From: Acidovorax sp. YS12
GTDB taxonomy: Bacteria > Pseudomonadota > Gammaproteobacteria > Burkholderiales > Burkholderiaceae_C
Assembly (NCBI GenBank): GCA_021496925.1
Contig: CP053915.1
Span: forward strand, 248,001 to 312,000
Direction: 5' to 3'
Length of the DNA: 64,000 bases
Shown here: positions 50,837 through 58,512 of the stretch, piece after piece
How positions within the stretch are numbered: position 1 is the first letter of the stretch
Layout: every line of letters begins with the position of its first letter
Program-made: the position numbers and the translations under genes
Notes under the pieces: model-generated
The model's database searches: none
Seen by the model: the letters and a program-made list of their open reading frames with translations, nothing else
What the model was told of the DNA's origin: nothing

Positions 50837-51877
50837 TTAGAGGGATGGGGCGACGCCCAGGCGCTGCTGCAGGCGCTCGCTGCTGGTGGTGTATTCCAGC
50901 GGCAGCTTGTGCCCGGCCAGCCATTCGGCGGCGCCGAAGGCGGCGAGCGTGGCCTCGTGGAAGCCGCTCACGATGAGCTTGCGCTTGCCGGGGTAGGTGA
51001 CGGCATCGCCCACGGCATGGATGCCGGGCACGCTGGTGGCGAAGGTGGCGGTGTCCACCACGAGCTGCTTGCGTTCGAGCGCCAGGCCCCAGTCGGCGAT
51101 GGGGCCCAGGCGCGGCACCAGGCCCAGGCGCACCAGCAGCAGGTCCAGCGGCAGGCGCAGCAGCTGGCCGTCGGGCGCGGCCAGCGCCAGCGCGGCCAGG
51201 CGCCCCTGTTCCTGCACGATGCCGCTGGCCACGCCGATGGCGACCTCGATGCGGCCCGCCGCGCGCAGCGCCTGCAGCGTGGCCAGCAGCGCGGGCGGGG
51301 CGTCGAATACGTCGCGGCGGTGCTGCAGCGTGGTGCGCGCGGGGCGCAGCGCCTCGGGCGCGGTGGCGCAGTCAATGGCCTGCTGCACGGCGGCTTCGTC
51401 GCCGCCATGCACCACCACCCGTTGCCCGGCCAGGCAGGCGTTGCCGTCGAGGCGGTAGCGCAGCTGGCCGCCCTCGAAGGCGTCCAGGCCCGGCAGCTTG
51501 AGCGCACGCGGCACGAAGGCGCCCACGCCGGTGGCGAGGAAGACGGCGCGCGCGCGCCATGCGCCGCCTTGCGCCGTGGCGGCGTGAAAGCCGCCCTCGG
51601 GCAGCGCCCGCAGGGCGCTCACTGGCTGGCCGAGGTGGAAGACGGGGGCGAAAGGCGCGGTTTGCGCGTGCAGGCGCTGCACCAGTTCGTGGCCGGTGCA
51701 GGCGGGGAGGGCCGGAATGTCGTGGATGGGCTTGTCGCCGTACAGCGCGGCGCACTGGCCGCCCAGGTGGGGCAGCGCGTCGATCACATGGGCCCGCAGC
51801 CCCTGCAGGCCGAGCTGGAATACCTGGAACAGGCCCACGGGCCCGGCGCCGATGACGAGGGCGTCGGTGCTGTGCAT
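50837..51877 (-). CDS. Ferredoxin--NADP+ reductase, thioredoxin-reductase-like type
   Basis: A 346-residue FAD/NADP flavoprotein. The FAD Rossmann motif VIGAGPVGLFQVFQLGLQG (about residues 8-26), the HLGGQCAALYGDKPIHDIPA segment diagnostic of TrxR-like ferredoxin reductases (about 37-56), ATGVGAFVPR, the NADP site VVVHGGDEA and the C-terminal HAVGDAVTYPGKRKLIVSGFHEA are present. The CxxC pair of true thioredoxin reductase is absent. It lies 13 bases downstream of the FdxA gene, its obvious partner, at the end of the sulfate operon, and could pass electrons from NADPH to ferredoxin for sulfite reduction. Confidence 0.9.
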   Translation of the reverse strand: MHSTDALVIGAGPVGLFQVFQLGLQGLRAHVIDALPHLGGQCAALYGDKPIHDIPALPACTGHELVQRLHAQTAPFAPVFHLGQPVSALRALPEGGFHAATAQGGAWRARAVFLATGVGAFVPRALKLPGLDAFEGGQLRYRLDGNACLAGQRVVVHGGDEAAVQQAIDCATAPEALRPARTTLQHRRDVFDAPPALLATLQALRAAGRIEVAIGVASGIVQEQGRLAALALAAPDGQLLRLPLDLLLVRLGLVPRLGPIADWGLALERKQLVVDTATFATSVPGIHAVGDAVTYPGKRKLIVSGFHEATLAAFGAAEWLAGHKLPLEYTTSSERLQQRLGVAPSL

Positions 51878-51890
51878 GCCAGGGCAGGGG

Positions 51891-52220
51891 TTAGCGCTGC
51901 AGATCCTTCACCTTGCCGGGCTGGCCGTTCCACTCGTCGGCGTCGGGCAGGGCGGCCTTGCGCTTGGTGATGGGCTTCCAGCCGGGGGCGTTGGTCAGGT
52001 CGGCGTTGATCTTGATGAAGGCCAGCTCGGCGGAGGGCAGGTCTTCCTCGGCGAAGATGGCGTTGGCCGGGCACTCGGGCACGCAGACGGCGCAGTCGAT
52101 ACATTCGTCCGGGTTGATGACCAGCATGTTCGGGCCCTCGACGAAGCAGTCAACGGGGCATACGTCCACGCAATCGGTGTATTTGCACTTGATGCAGTTT
52201 TCGGAAACGACGTGGGTCAT
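51891..52220 (-). CDS. fdxA: 7Fe ferredoxin FdxA
   Basis: A 109-residue ferredoxin binding one [3Fe-4S] and one [4Fe-4S] cluster. Cysteines appear in CIKCKYTDCVDVCPVDCF (residues 9-26) and ECIDCAVCVPECP (39-51), with the C-terminal FdxA extension (KPITKRKAALPDADEW). It is cytoplasmic. It starts 97 bases after the cysN stop and is followed closely by the ferredoxin reductase gene. The placement suggests it serves sulfite reductase, since no cysJ flavoprotein gene is present, but FdxA is also a general electron carrier. Confidence 0.96.
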   Translation of the reverse strand: MTHVVSENCIKCKYTDCVDVCPVDCFVEGPNMLVINPDECIDCAVCVPECPANAIFAEEDLPSAELAFIKINADLTNAPGWKPITKRKAALPDADEWNGQPGKVKDLQR

Positions 52221-52317
52221 GGTGTGGTTGGAATCAGGGGGTAACCCTCGATTTTAGGCGGTTCCACGGGGCGGGCCGCAGCCAGCCCCGTGGCGGGAAG
52301 GGCTTCGTTGACCGATG

Positions 52318-53679
52318 TCAGTTCACCAGGATGGCACCGGCCGTGCGGTGGCTGGCGGTGTCGACCAGGATCAGCGAGCCCAGCAGACGTGCCCGGGCGA
52401 AGGGCGCGGCGGGCAGGGGTTCCTGCAGCAGCAGCTCGACGTGGCCGATGGCGTTGGGTTCGAGCTGCTGCGCGTCTTCCTCGGCCAGGGTGTTGATGTC
52501 GAGGCGGTGCACCACGCGGCGCACCTTGGCCTTGACCCAGCGGTGGCCGTGCAGCGCCCAGTACACGCGGCCGGCCACCAGCGGCTCGTCGTCCATCCAG
52601 GCGACGGTGGCCGCCAGTTCGCGCTGGCCGGGCCAGGCGGGCTGGGCGGCGGGGGTGTCGAAGTCGTCCTCGGCCGGCGTGGCGGGCAGCGGCGCGGCCA
52701 CGATCCAGTCGCCGCGCGAGACATCGACCTCGCGGTCGAGGATGATGCCGGCGCTCTGGCCCGCGCCCACGTCGGTGGGGCGGCGCGCGTGGTCCAGCAC
52801 CTGGGCCACGCTGGCCAGCTGGCCGCTGGGGAAGACCTGCACCGGCGTGCCCGGCTGCACGCTGCCCGTGCCGACGCGGCCCCAGAACACGCGGCGGCCC
52901 TGCGAGGTGTCGGACGACGAGGAGAACTTCTCCACCCACTGCACCGGGAAGGCCAGGGGCAGCGCGGTGTCGGGCGGCGTGTTGGGCAGCAGCTCCAGGA
53001 TCTGCAGCAGGCTGGGGCCTGCGTAGCCGCACCAGCCGGGCTGGGCATCGACCACGTTCCAGCCCTTGAGCGCGGAGACGGGCACGGTGGCGGCCACGGC
53101 GATGCCGGCGTGCCGCGCGAACTGCTCCAGGGCCGAGCGGATGTGCTGGAACGCCAGCGCCGGGTCGGCCACGGCGTCGAGCTTGTTCACCGCGAACACC
53201 AGCGAGTGCACGCGCAGCAGGTGCACCAGCAGGCTGTGGCGGCGCGTCTGCGGCAGCAGCGTGAGCTGGGGGTTCTGCCAGTCGAGCTTGGTGGCGTCCA
53301 CCAGCACCACGGCGGCGTCGGCCTGCGAGGCGGCGGTGACCATGTTGCGCGTGTACTGCTCGTGGCCGGGCGCGTCGCCGATGATGAACTTGCGCGTCTC
53401 GGTGGCGAAGTAGCGGTAGGCCACGTCGATGGTGATGCCCTGCTCGCGCTCGGCGGACAGGCCGTCGGTGAGCAGCGCCAGGTCGGTCTCGCCGCCGCGC
53501 TGCACGCCGGCCAGGTGGTCCTGCAGCACGGCGCGGCTGTCCACCAGCAGGCGGCCGATCAGCGTGCTCTTGCCGTCATCGACGCTGCCGCAGGTGATGA
53601 ACTTCAATGCAGAAATATGGTCGTTTTGGCCTGTAGCGCTTACTGGGCTTGCGCTGGCAGCTATCAAATCAGTAGTCAT
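52318..53679 (-). CDS. cysN: Sulfate adenylyltransferase subunit 1 (GTPase)
   Basis: A 453-residue EF-Tu-like GTPase that drives APS formation with CysD. Motifs are GSVDDGKSTLIGRLL (P-loop, about residues 30-44), RGITIDVAYRYF-like switch (EQGITIDVAYRYF), DAPGHEQYTRNM (about 107-118) and NKLDAV (about 161-166). It ends without an APS-kinase (CysC) domain, unlike NodQ-type fusions. Residues about 4-20 (LIAASASPVSATGQNDH) are encoded by a copy of the dispersed palindromic repeat. The start codon shares one base with the cysD stop (TGATG), so the pair is translationally coupled. Confidence 0.95.
   Translation of the reverse strand: MTTDLIAASASPVSATGQNDHISALKFITCGSVDDGKSTLIGRLLVDSRAVLQDHLAGVQRGGETDLALLTDGLSAEREQGITIDVAYRYFATETRKFIIGDAPGHEQYTRNMVTAASQADAAVVLVDATKLDWQNPQLTLLPQTRRHSLLVHLLRVHSLVFAVNKLDAVADPALAFQHIRSALEQFARHAGIAVAATVPVSALKGWNVVDAQPGWCGYAGPSLLQILELLPNTPPDTALPLAFPVQWVEKFSSSSDTSQGRRVFWGRVGTGSVQPGTPVQVFPSGQLASVAQVLDHARRPTDVGAGQSAGIILDREVDVSRGDWIVAAPLPATPAEDDFDTPAAQPAWPGQRELAATVAWMDDEPLVAGRVYWALHGHRWVKAKVRRVVHRLDINTLAEEDAQQLEPNAIGHVELLLQEPLPAAPFARARLLGSLILVDTASHRTAGAILVN
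53621..53670 (-). repeat. Dispersed palindromic repeat, copy in the cysN N-terminal codons
   Basis: gttttggcctgtagcgctta-ctgggcttgcgctggcagctatcaaatc matches the family and is translated as about residues 4-20 of CysN. Confidence 0.8.
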
Positions 53680-54611
53680 CAGAAGTACCCGTCTTTCTTG
53701 CGCTTCTCCATCGAAGCATCGGAGGTCTTGTCGTCCATGCGCGTGGCGCCGCGCTCGCTGACCTCGGCGGCCAGGGTCTCGATCACGATCTCGCCGGCCG
53801 TGGCGGCCGGGCTTTCCACCGGGCAGGTGCAGGTGATGTCGCCCACGGTGCGAAAGCGCACGGTGCGCGTTTCCACGGTCTCGCCGTCCTTGGGCGGCGT
53901 CAGCGGCGTCACGGGCACCAGCAGGCCGCGGCGCTCCACCACCTGGCGCGGGTGCGCGTAGTACAGCGCGGGCAGGCCGATCTGCTCGCGCTCGATGTAC
54001 TGCCACACGTCCAGCTCGGTCCAGTTGCTGATGGGGAACACGCGGAAGTGCTCGCCCGGTGCCAGGCGCGTGTTGAACAGCGTCCAGAGTTCGGGGCGCT
54101 GCGCCTTGGGCTGCCATTGGCCGAAGCTGTCGCGGTGGCTGAAGATGCGCTCTTTGGCGCGGGCCTTCTCCTCGTCGCGGCGCGCGCCGCCGATCAGCGC
54201 GTCGAAGCGGAATTCCTCGATGGCCTCCAGCAGCGTGACGGACTGGTGCACGTTGCGCGATTCACCGGGGTGCGCCAGGCGCACGGTGCCGCGCGCCATG
54301 GAATCCTCGACGCTGCGCACGATCAGTTCGGCGCCCAGCTCCTTGGCGCGGAAGTCGCGGAAGTCGGTCACCTCGGGGAAGTTGTGGCCGGTGTCGATCA
54401 TCAGCAGCGGGTAGGGAATGCGGCCGGCGCCGAACGCTTTTTCGGCGCACTTGAGCATGACCAGCGAATCCTTGCCGCCCGAGAACAGCAGCGCGGGGCG
54501 CTCGAAGGCGGCGGCGACTTCGCGCAGGATGAAGATGGTTTCTTCCTCCAGCGCGTCGAGGTGTTGGTTGCTCAGGTGGCTGAGCACGGAGGTGTCAACA
54601 CGGGCGTTCAT
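53679..54611 (-). CDS. cysD: Sulfate adenylyltransferase subunit 2
   Basis: A 310-residue PP-loop ATP pyrophosphatase subunit that makes APS from ATP and sulfate. The PP-loop ALLFSGGKDSLVMLKCAEKA (about residues 40-59), DTGHNFPEV (about 75-83), GGARRDEEKARAKERIFSHRD and FPISNWTELDVWQYIE are all canonical. The ATG at 54611 (MNARVDTS) is preferred over 54621-54623 because GGAAGA lies at the right distance before it. A repeat copy fills the 63-base gap to cysH upstream. Confidence 0.95.
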   Translation of the reverse strand: MNARVDTSVLSHLSNQHLDALEEETIFILREVAAAFERPALLFSGGKDSLVMLKCAEKAFGAGRIPYPLLMIDTGHNFPEVTDFRDFRAKELGAELIVRSVEDSMARGTVRLAHPGESRNVHQSVTLLEAIEEFRFDALIGGARRDEEKARAKERIFSHRDSFGQWQPKAQRPELWTLFNTRLAPGEHFRVFPISNWTELDVWQYIEREQIGLPALYYAHPRQVVERRGLLVPVTPLTPPKDGETVETRTVRFRTVGDITCTCPVESPAATAGEIVIETLAAEVSERGATRMDDKTSDASMEKRKKDGYF

Positions 54612-54628
54612 TGGTTCTTCCATTCAAA

Positions 54629-54675
54629 TAAGGCTCTGGCCCTTATGGGGTAAGCGCTAGCAGCTATCGTTTTTC
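54629..54675 (-). repeat. Dispersed palindromic repeat, copy between cysH and cysD
   Basis: aggctctggcccttatgggg-taagcgctagcagctatcgttttt fills the gap between cysH and cysD. Confidence 0.8.
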
Positions 54676-55295
54676 TAGTGCGCCAGGTGCAGGCCGCACT
54701 CGCGCTGTTCCTCGCCCTTGGTCGGGTCCACGTAGTCGAAGTTGTTGGGCAGGCCGTGCTGCTCGCAGTACGCGTACAGGTCCTTGGACGACCAGTGCAG
54801 CAGCGGCGCGACCTTGATGAGGCCATCGGGGTTGATGCTCACGGGCTCCATCTGCGCGCGCACGGCGCTGTCGGTGGCGCGCAGCGCGGTGAACCAGACC
54901 TGGGGCGCGGTCTCGCGCAGCGCGCGGGCGAAGGGCTCCAGCTTCACCTCCTCGGTGAAGGCGGCGTGGCGCGGGTCGTCGAGCGCGGGCAGCGGGCCAT
55001 CGACCGCCTCGCGGTGCGCGCGCGAGCGCAGCGGCAGGTAGATCCTGAGGTTCAGGCCCAGTTGTTTCGTCACCGCGTCGGCGTAGCGGTAGGTGGCCTC
55101 GGTGTTGTAGCCGTTGTCCATCCAGACCACGGGCACATCGGGCTGTACCTGCGTGACCAGGTGCAGGATGACGGCCTCGTAGGGGCGGAAATTGGTGGTG
55201 ACGATGGAAGGCTTGCCCAGGCCCAGCGCCCATTGCACGAGGCCGGGCGCGTCGCGGCCCATGGTTGCGTTGATGTGTGCGAGGTCGAGACTCAT
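54675..55295 (-). CDS. cysH: Phosphoadenylyl-sulfate (or APS) reductase CysH, short, without Fe-S cysteines
   Basis: A 206-residue protein of the CysH family that reduces activated sulfate to sulfite. TNFRPYEAVILHLVTQV, VVWMDNGYNTEATYRYAD and WFTALRATDSAVRA follow the CysH pattern, and the C-terminal redox motif ECGLH is present. The CC...CxxC set that binds [4Fe-4S] in APS reductases is absent: where CC-xxRKVEPL is expected the sequence has EEVKLEPF. By that rule it is PAPS-type, yet no cysC APS kinase is in this operon. It overlaps the DUF934 gene by 4 bases. Confidence 0.88.
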   Translation of the reverse strand: MSLDLAHINATMGRDAPGLVQWALGLGKPSIVTTNFRPYEAVILHLVTQVQPDVPVVWMDNGYNTEATYRYADAVTKQLGLNLRIYLPLRSRAHREAVDGPLPALDDPRHAAFTEEVKLEPFARALRETAPQVWFTALRATDSAVRAQMEPVSINPDGLIKVAPLLHWSSKDLYAYCEQHGLPNNFDYVDPTKGEEQRECGLHLAH

Positions 55296-55705
55296 GCGGC
55301 CTCCTGTGCCGAATCGCGTGCAAACAGCGGGCGCGGCTGCAGCGCGTCGCCCTGGTAGAAGGCTTGGTAGCGCGCGAACTGGCGCTCGGCGGTCTCGGGG
55401 TTCTGGCCCTCGGCCAGCACGGCGCTGGTGAAGCCGCTGCGGTGCATCTGCACCAGCTGGTCGATCAGCACGTCGCCCGTGGCGCGGATGTCGCCCGCGA
55501 AACCGTAGCGGCGGCGCAGCAGCACGGCCTGGCTGAAGGCGCGGCCATCGGTGAACTTGGGAAAGTGCAGCTCGATGCGCTCCACGCCCTGCAAGGCGCC
55601 GCCGGCGGCGATGTCGGCCAGCTCGGCGTCGTTGGCGATCTGCAGCACTTTTTCGGTCTCAGCGCCCGTGGGGACTGCGCTGGAAGCTATTATTTTCATA
55701 GTCAT
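55292..55705 (-). CDS. DUF934 protein of sulfate-assimilation operons
   Basis: A 137-residue protein placed between cysI and cysH, its usual position in proteobacteria. Recognisable DUF934 text is IELHFPKFTDGRAFSQAVLLRRRYGF (as ELHFPKFTDGRAFSQ and LLRRRYGFAGDIRATGD), then VLIDQLVQMHRSGFTSAV. Its role is unproven; it is often suggested to assist sulfite reductase. The first 17 or so codons (MTMKIIASSAVPTGAETEK) coincide with a degenerate copy of the dispersed repeat, so the native N terminus may have been replaced. ATG at 55699 is an alternative start. Confidence 0.88.
   Translation of the reverse strand: MTMKIIASSAVPTGAETEKVLQIANDAELADIAAGGALQGVERIELHFPKFTDGRAFSQAVLLRRRYGFAGDIRATGDVLIDQLVQMHRSGFTSAVLAEGQNPETAERQFARYQAFYQGDALQPRPLFARDSAQEAA
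55657..55697 (-). repeat. Dispersed palindromic repeat, degenerate copy at the DUF934 start
   Basis: tctcagcgcccgtggggact-gcgctggaagctattattttc retains gcgctg..agctat and lies in the first codons of the DUF934 gene. Confidence 0.55.
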
Positions 55706-55724
55706 TCGGTTCGTCAGGGGAGGT

Positions 55725-57515
55725 TCATTCGGCAACGGCTTCCTCGGCCTGCCGGGGGTGGCGCGCGGCGTTGGCGGCGGCCTTGAACGGGTCGTGGCCG
55801 ACGCGGCGCAGCGTGTCGATGAAGAACTCGCCGCCCTTGCGCTGGGCGCGGTAGGTGCCCAGCAGGGCCTCGATCACGTCGGGCACCTCGGCGGCGGAGA
55901 ACGACGGGCCGACCACCTTGCCCGCCAGGGCCGGGCCGGACAGGCGCGCGCCGTCCGAGCCGCCCAGCGTGATCTGGTACCACTCCTTGCCGTCCTTGTC
56001 CACGCCGAGGATGCCGATGTGCCCGCTGTGATGGTGGCCGCAGGAGTTGATGCAGCCGCTCATGTGCAGATCGATCGGGCCGAGGTCGAACACCTCGTCC
56101 AGGTCCTGGTAGCGCTCGGTGATGGCGGCGGCGATGGGCAGCGAGCGCGCATTGGCCAGCGCGCAGAAGTCGCCGCCCGGGCAGGCGATCATGTCGGTCA
56201 GCAGGCCGATGTTGGGCTGCGCCAGGCCGAGCTTGCGCGCGGCCTCGTACAGCGCGGGCAGGTCGCTCTCGAACACCCAGGGCAGCATCAGGTTCTGCTC
56301 GTGCGTCAGGCGCGCCTCGCCCGCGCTGAACTGCTCGGCCAGTTGCGCCAGCGCGTCGATGGTGTCGGCGTCGGCGTCGCCGGGCGCGAAGCCCACGCGC
56401 TTGAACGACAGCGTGACGGCGCGCATGCCCGGCAGGCGGTGGCCGCGCACGTTCTGCTGCAGCCAGCGCTGGTAGAGCTGGCCGTCGGTCTTGACGGCCG
56501 AGGGCAGGTTGGCGGGCTGGAGCGCGGGCACCACGAAGTTGGCGGCCACGCGGTCGAGCTCGGCCTGGGTGATGGTGTGCGGCGCGCCGTCCTGCGCCAC
56601 GATGGCCTGGTACTCGGCCTCCACCGCGTCGATGAACTTCTGGCCCTCGGCCTTGACCAGGATCTTGATGCGCGCCTTCCACTTGTTGTCGCGGCGGCCA
56701 TAGCCGTTGTAGACGCGGATCACGGCCTCGATGTAGTTCAGCAACTGGTGCCAGGGCAGGAACTCGCGCACCACGGTGCCGATGACGGGCGTGCGGCCCA
56801 TGCCGCCGCCGACCTTGACGGTGAAGCCCGCTTCGCCCGCGCTGCTCTTGCGCGCCTGCAGGCCGATGTCGTACCAGCCGGTGGCTGCCCGGTCTTCCTC
56901 GGCGCCGTTGAAGGCGATCTTGAACTTGCGCGGCAGAAAGGCGAACTCGGGGTGCAGCGTGCTCCACTGGCGCAGGATCTCGCTGAACGGGCGTGCATCG
57001 ACGATGCCGTCCTCGGCGATGCCTTCGTAGGCTTCGGTGGTGATGTTGCGGATGGTGTTGCCGCTGGTCTGGATGCCGTGCATGTGCACGCTGGCCAGCA
57101 GGTCCATCACGTCGGCTGCGCGGGTGATGGGAATCCAGTTGAACTGCACGTTGGTGCGCGTGGTGAAGTGGCCGTAGCCGTACTGCAGCGGCGCGGCGGC
57201 CAGCGTCAGCCCAGGCTGCGCGGCCTGGAGCTGGTCCTGCGTGGCCTGGGCATGCGCCAGCAGCTCGGGCGTGGGTTTGTCGTACTCGCGCGCGATGTGC
57301 GCCAGCATGCGCAGTTGCGCGCTGCTGATCTCGCCGTAGGGCACGGCGATGCGCGCCATGGGCGCGTAGCGCTGGATGTACCAGCCGTTCTGCAGGCGCA
57401 GCGGCAGCATCTGCTCGTCGGTCAGCTCGCCGCGCTGCCAGCGGTCAAGCTGGTCGCGGAACTGCTGGGCGCGCAGGTGGACGAATTGGCGGTCGAATTC
57501 TGTGTATTGGTACAT
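55725..57515 (-). CDS. cysI: Sulfite reductase, siroheme / [4Fe-4S] subunit
   Basis: A 596-residue nitrite/sulfite reductase family protein. It carries the two ferredoxin-like half-domains (TRTNVQFNWIPI near residue 118, LTHEQNLMLPWV near 410), KVGGGMGRTPVIGTVV, and the four cluster and siroheme cysteines as CPGGDFC (about 452-458) and CINSC (about 494-498). It should reduce sulfite to sulfide by six electrons. No cysJ flavoprotein gene is adjacent; ferredoxin and its reductase at the operon end are candidate donors. It lies 27 bases after tauE and 19 bases before the DUF934 gene. Confidence 0.94.
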   Translation of the reverse strand: MYQYTEFDRQFVHLRAQQFRDQLDRWQRGELTDEQMLPLRLQNGWYIQRYAPMARIAVPYGEISSAQLRMLAHIAREYDKPTPELLAHAQATQDQLQAAQPGLTLAAAPLQYGYGHFTTRTNVQFNWIPITRAADVMDLLASVHMHGIQTSGNTIRNITTEAYEGIAEDGIVDARPFSEILRQWSTLHPEFAFLPRKFKIAFNGAEEDRAATGWYDIGLQARKSSAGEAGFTVKVGGGMGRTPVIGTVVREFLPWHQLLNYIEAVIRVYNGYGRRDNKWKARIKILVKAEGQKFIDAVEAEYQAIVAQDGAPHTITQAELDRVAANFVVPALQPANLPSAVKTDGQLYQRWLQQNVRGHRLPGMRAVTLSFKRVGFAPGDADADTIDALAQLAEQFSAGEARLTHEQNLMLPWVFESDLPALYEAARKLGLAQPNIGLLTDMIACPGGDFCALANARSLPIAAAITERYQDLDEVFDLGPIDLHMSGCINSCGHHHSGHIGILGVDKDGKEWYQITLGGSDGARLSGPALAGKVVGPSFSAAEVPDVIEALLGTYRAQRKGGEFFIDTLRRVGHDPFKAAANAARHPRQAEEAVAE

Positions 57516-57542
57516 GGTGGGGTCAGAAGGTGTGCGCTCTTC

Positions 57543-58346
57543 TCAGAGCAGAACCAGTTTGGCGCCAGCCCAGGCGAGCAGCGCGGAGAGAATGGAGCGG
57601 ATCAGCCTCTCGGGCGTGTGCGAGACCAGGCGCGAGCCCAGCCAGATGCCGGGCAGCGAGCCGGTGAGCAGCAGGCCCAGCAGCGGCCAGTCCACCGAAC
57701 CGAGCGACGCATGGCCCAGGCCCGCCACCAGCGTGAGCGGCACGGCGTAGGCAATGTCGGCGGCGATGATGCGCGGCAGCGGCAGGTGCGGGAACACCAG
57801 CAGCAGCACCGAGACGCCGATGGCCCCCGCGCCGACCGAGGTGAACGTCACCAGCAGGCCGATGACCGCACCCAGCAGCACCGGCAGGCTCCAGTGGCGC
57901 GGCTGCGTGGCGTCGGCGGCACGGCTGCTGCGCGCGGCAGCGGCTGCAGCGGCGCGCTCGGGCGAGAAGACCAGGGCCTTGTAGAGCGTGGCCGCCGCCG
58001 TCAGCAGCAGTGCCACGCCCAGCGTCGTCGTCATCATGCGCTGCGCCTGGGCACTGTCCGGGCCGAGGTGGCGCAGCGTCCACAGGCCCAGCAGCGCGGC
58101 CGGAATGCTGCCCGCGCACAGCAGGCCCACCACGCGCCACGGCACCAGGCGCTGGCGCGCCAGGCTCACGGTGCCGCCCATCTTGGTGAAGGCGGCGAAC
58201 AGCAGGTCGGTGCCGATGGCCAGGTGCGGCTTGATGCCGAAGAAGAAGATGAGCGCAGGGGTCATCAGCGAGCCACCGCCCACGCCGGTCAGGCCGACGA
58301 TCAGGCCCACACCAAAGCCCGCCAGGATGAACGCGAAATCATGCAT
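57543..58346 (-). CDS. TSUP (TauE/SafE) family membrane transporter
   Basis: A 267-residue protein with seven to eight membrane helices and the family's internal repeat (FGVGLIVGLTGVGGGSLMTPALI near the N terminus, and LVTFTSVGAGAIGVSVLLLVFP in the second half). TSUP proteins move sulfite, sulfonates or other sulfur anions. As the first gene of the sulfate operon it may export excess sulfite or import a sulfur source; direction cannot be read from sequence. It starts just after the A+T-rich promoter region. Confidence 0.88.
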   Translation of the reverse strand: MHDFAFILAGFGVGLIVGLTGVGGGSLMTPALIFFFGIKPHLAIGTDLLFAAFTKMGGTVSLARQRLVPWRVVGLLCAGSIPAALLGLWTLRHLGPDSAQAQRMMTTTLGVALLLTAAATLYKALVFSPERAAAAAAARSSRAADATQPRHWSLPVLLGAVIGLLVTFTSVGAGAIGVSVLLLVFPHLPLPRIIAADIAYAVPLTLVAGLGHASLGSVDWPLLGLLLTGSLPGIWLGSRLVSHTPERLIRSILSALLAWAGAKLVLL

Positions 58347-58512
58347 GGGCGCGAATGTAGAAGTTTCTTATATTAAAACAAACTATTTTTTGGTGCTGCA
58401 TATATTCAAATTAGCTTATAAAGAAAACGAGGATGGACGCACGGAGCTGGCATGCCTTCCCATCTTTCTTTGTCTGTCCAGGGCTTTGCTGGGAACGATC
58501 CTGGCAGCCTGC
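58347..58512 (-). promoter_or_regulatory. A+T-rich promoter region of the sulfate operon
   Basis: The 166 bases between the tauE start and the MATE stop are strikingly A+T-rich (58358-58430 contains ttatattaaaacaaac and tatattcaaattagc), unlike the surrounding DNA. On the minus strand it offers ataagctaatttgaatata-type sequence suited to a LysR-family (CysB/Cbl) site and a promoter for tauE-cysI and the genes beyond. The exact elements cannot be assigned by eye. Confidence 0.45.

Noticed and set aside
58466..58512. A repeat copy downstream of the MATE stop
   Set aside because: ccagggctttgctggga...cctggcagcc is vaguely similar, but the arms do not match the family well enough.
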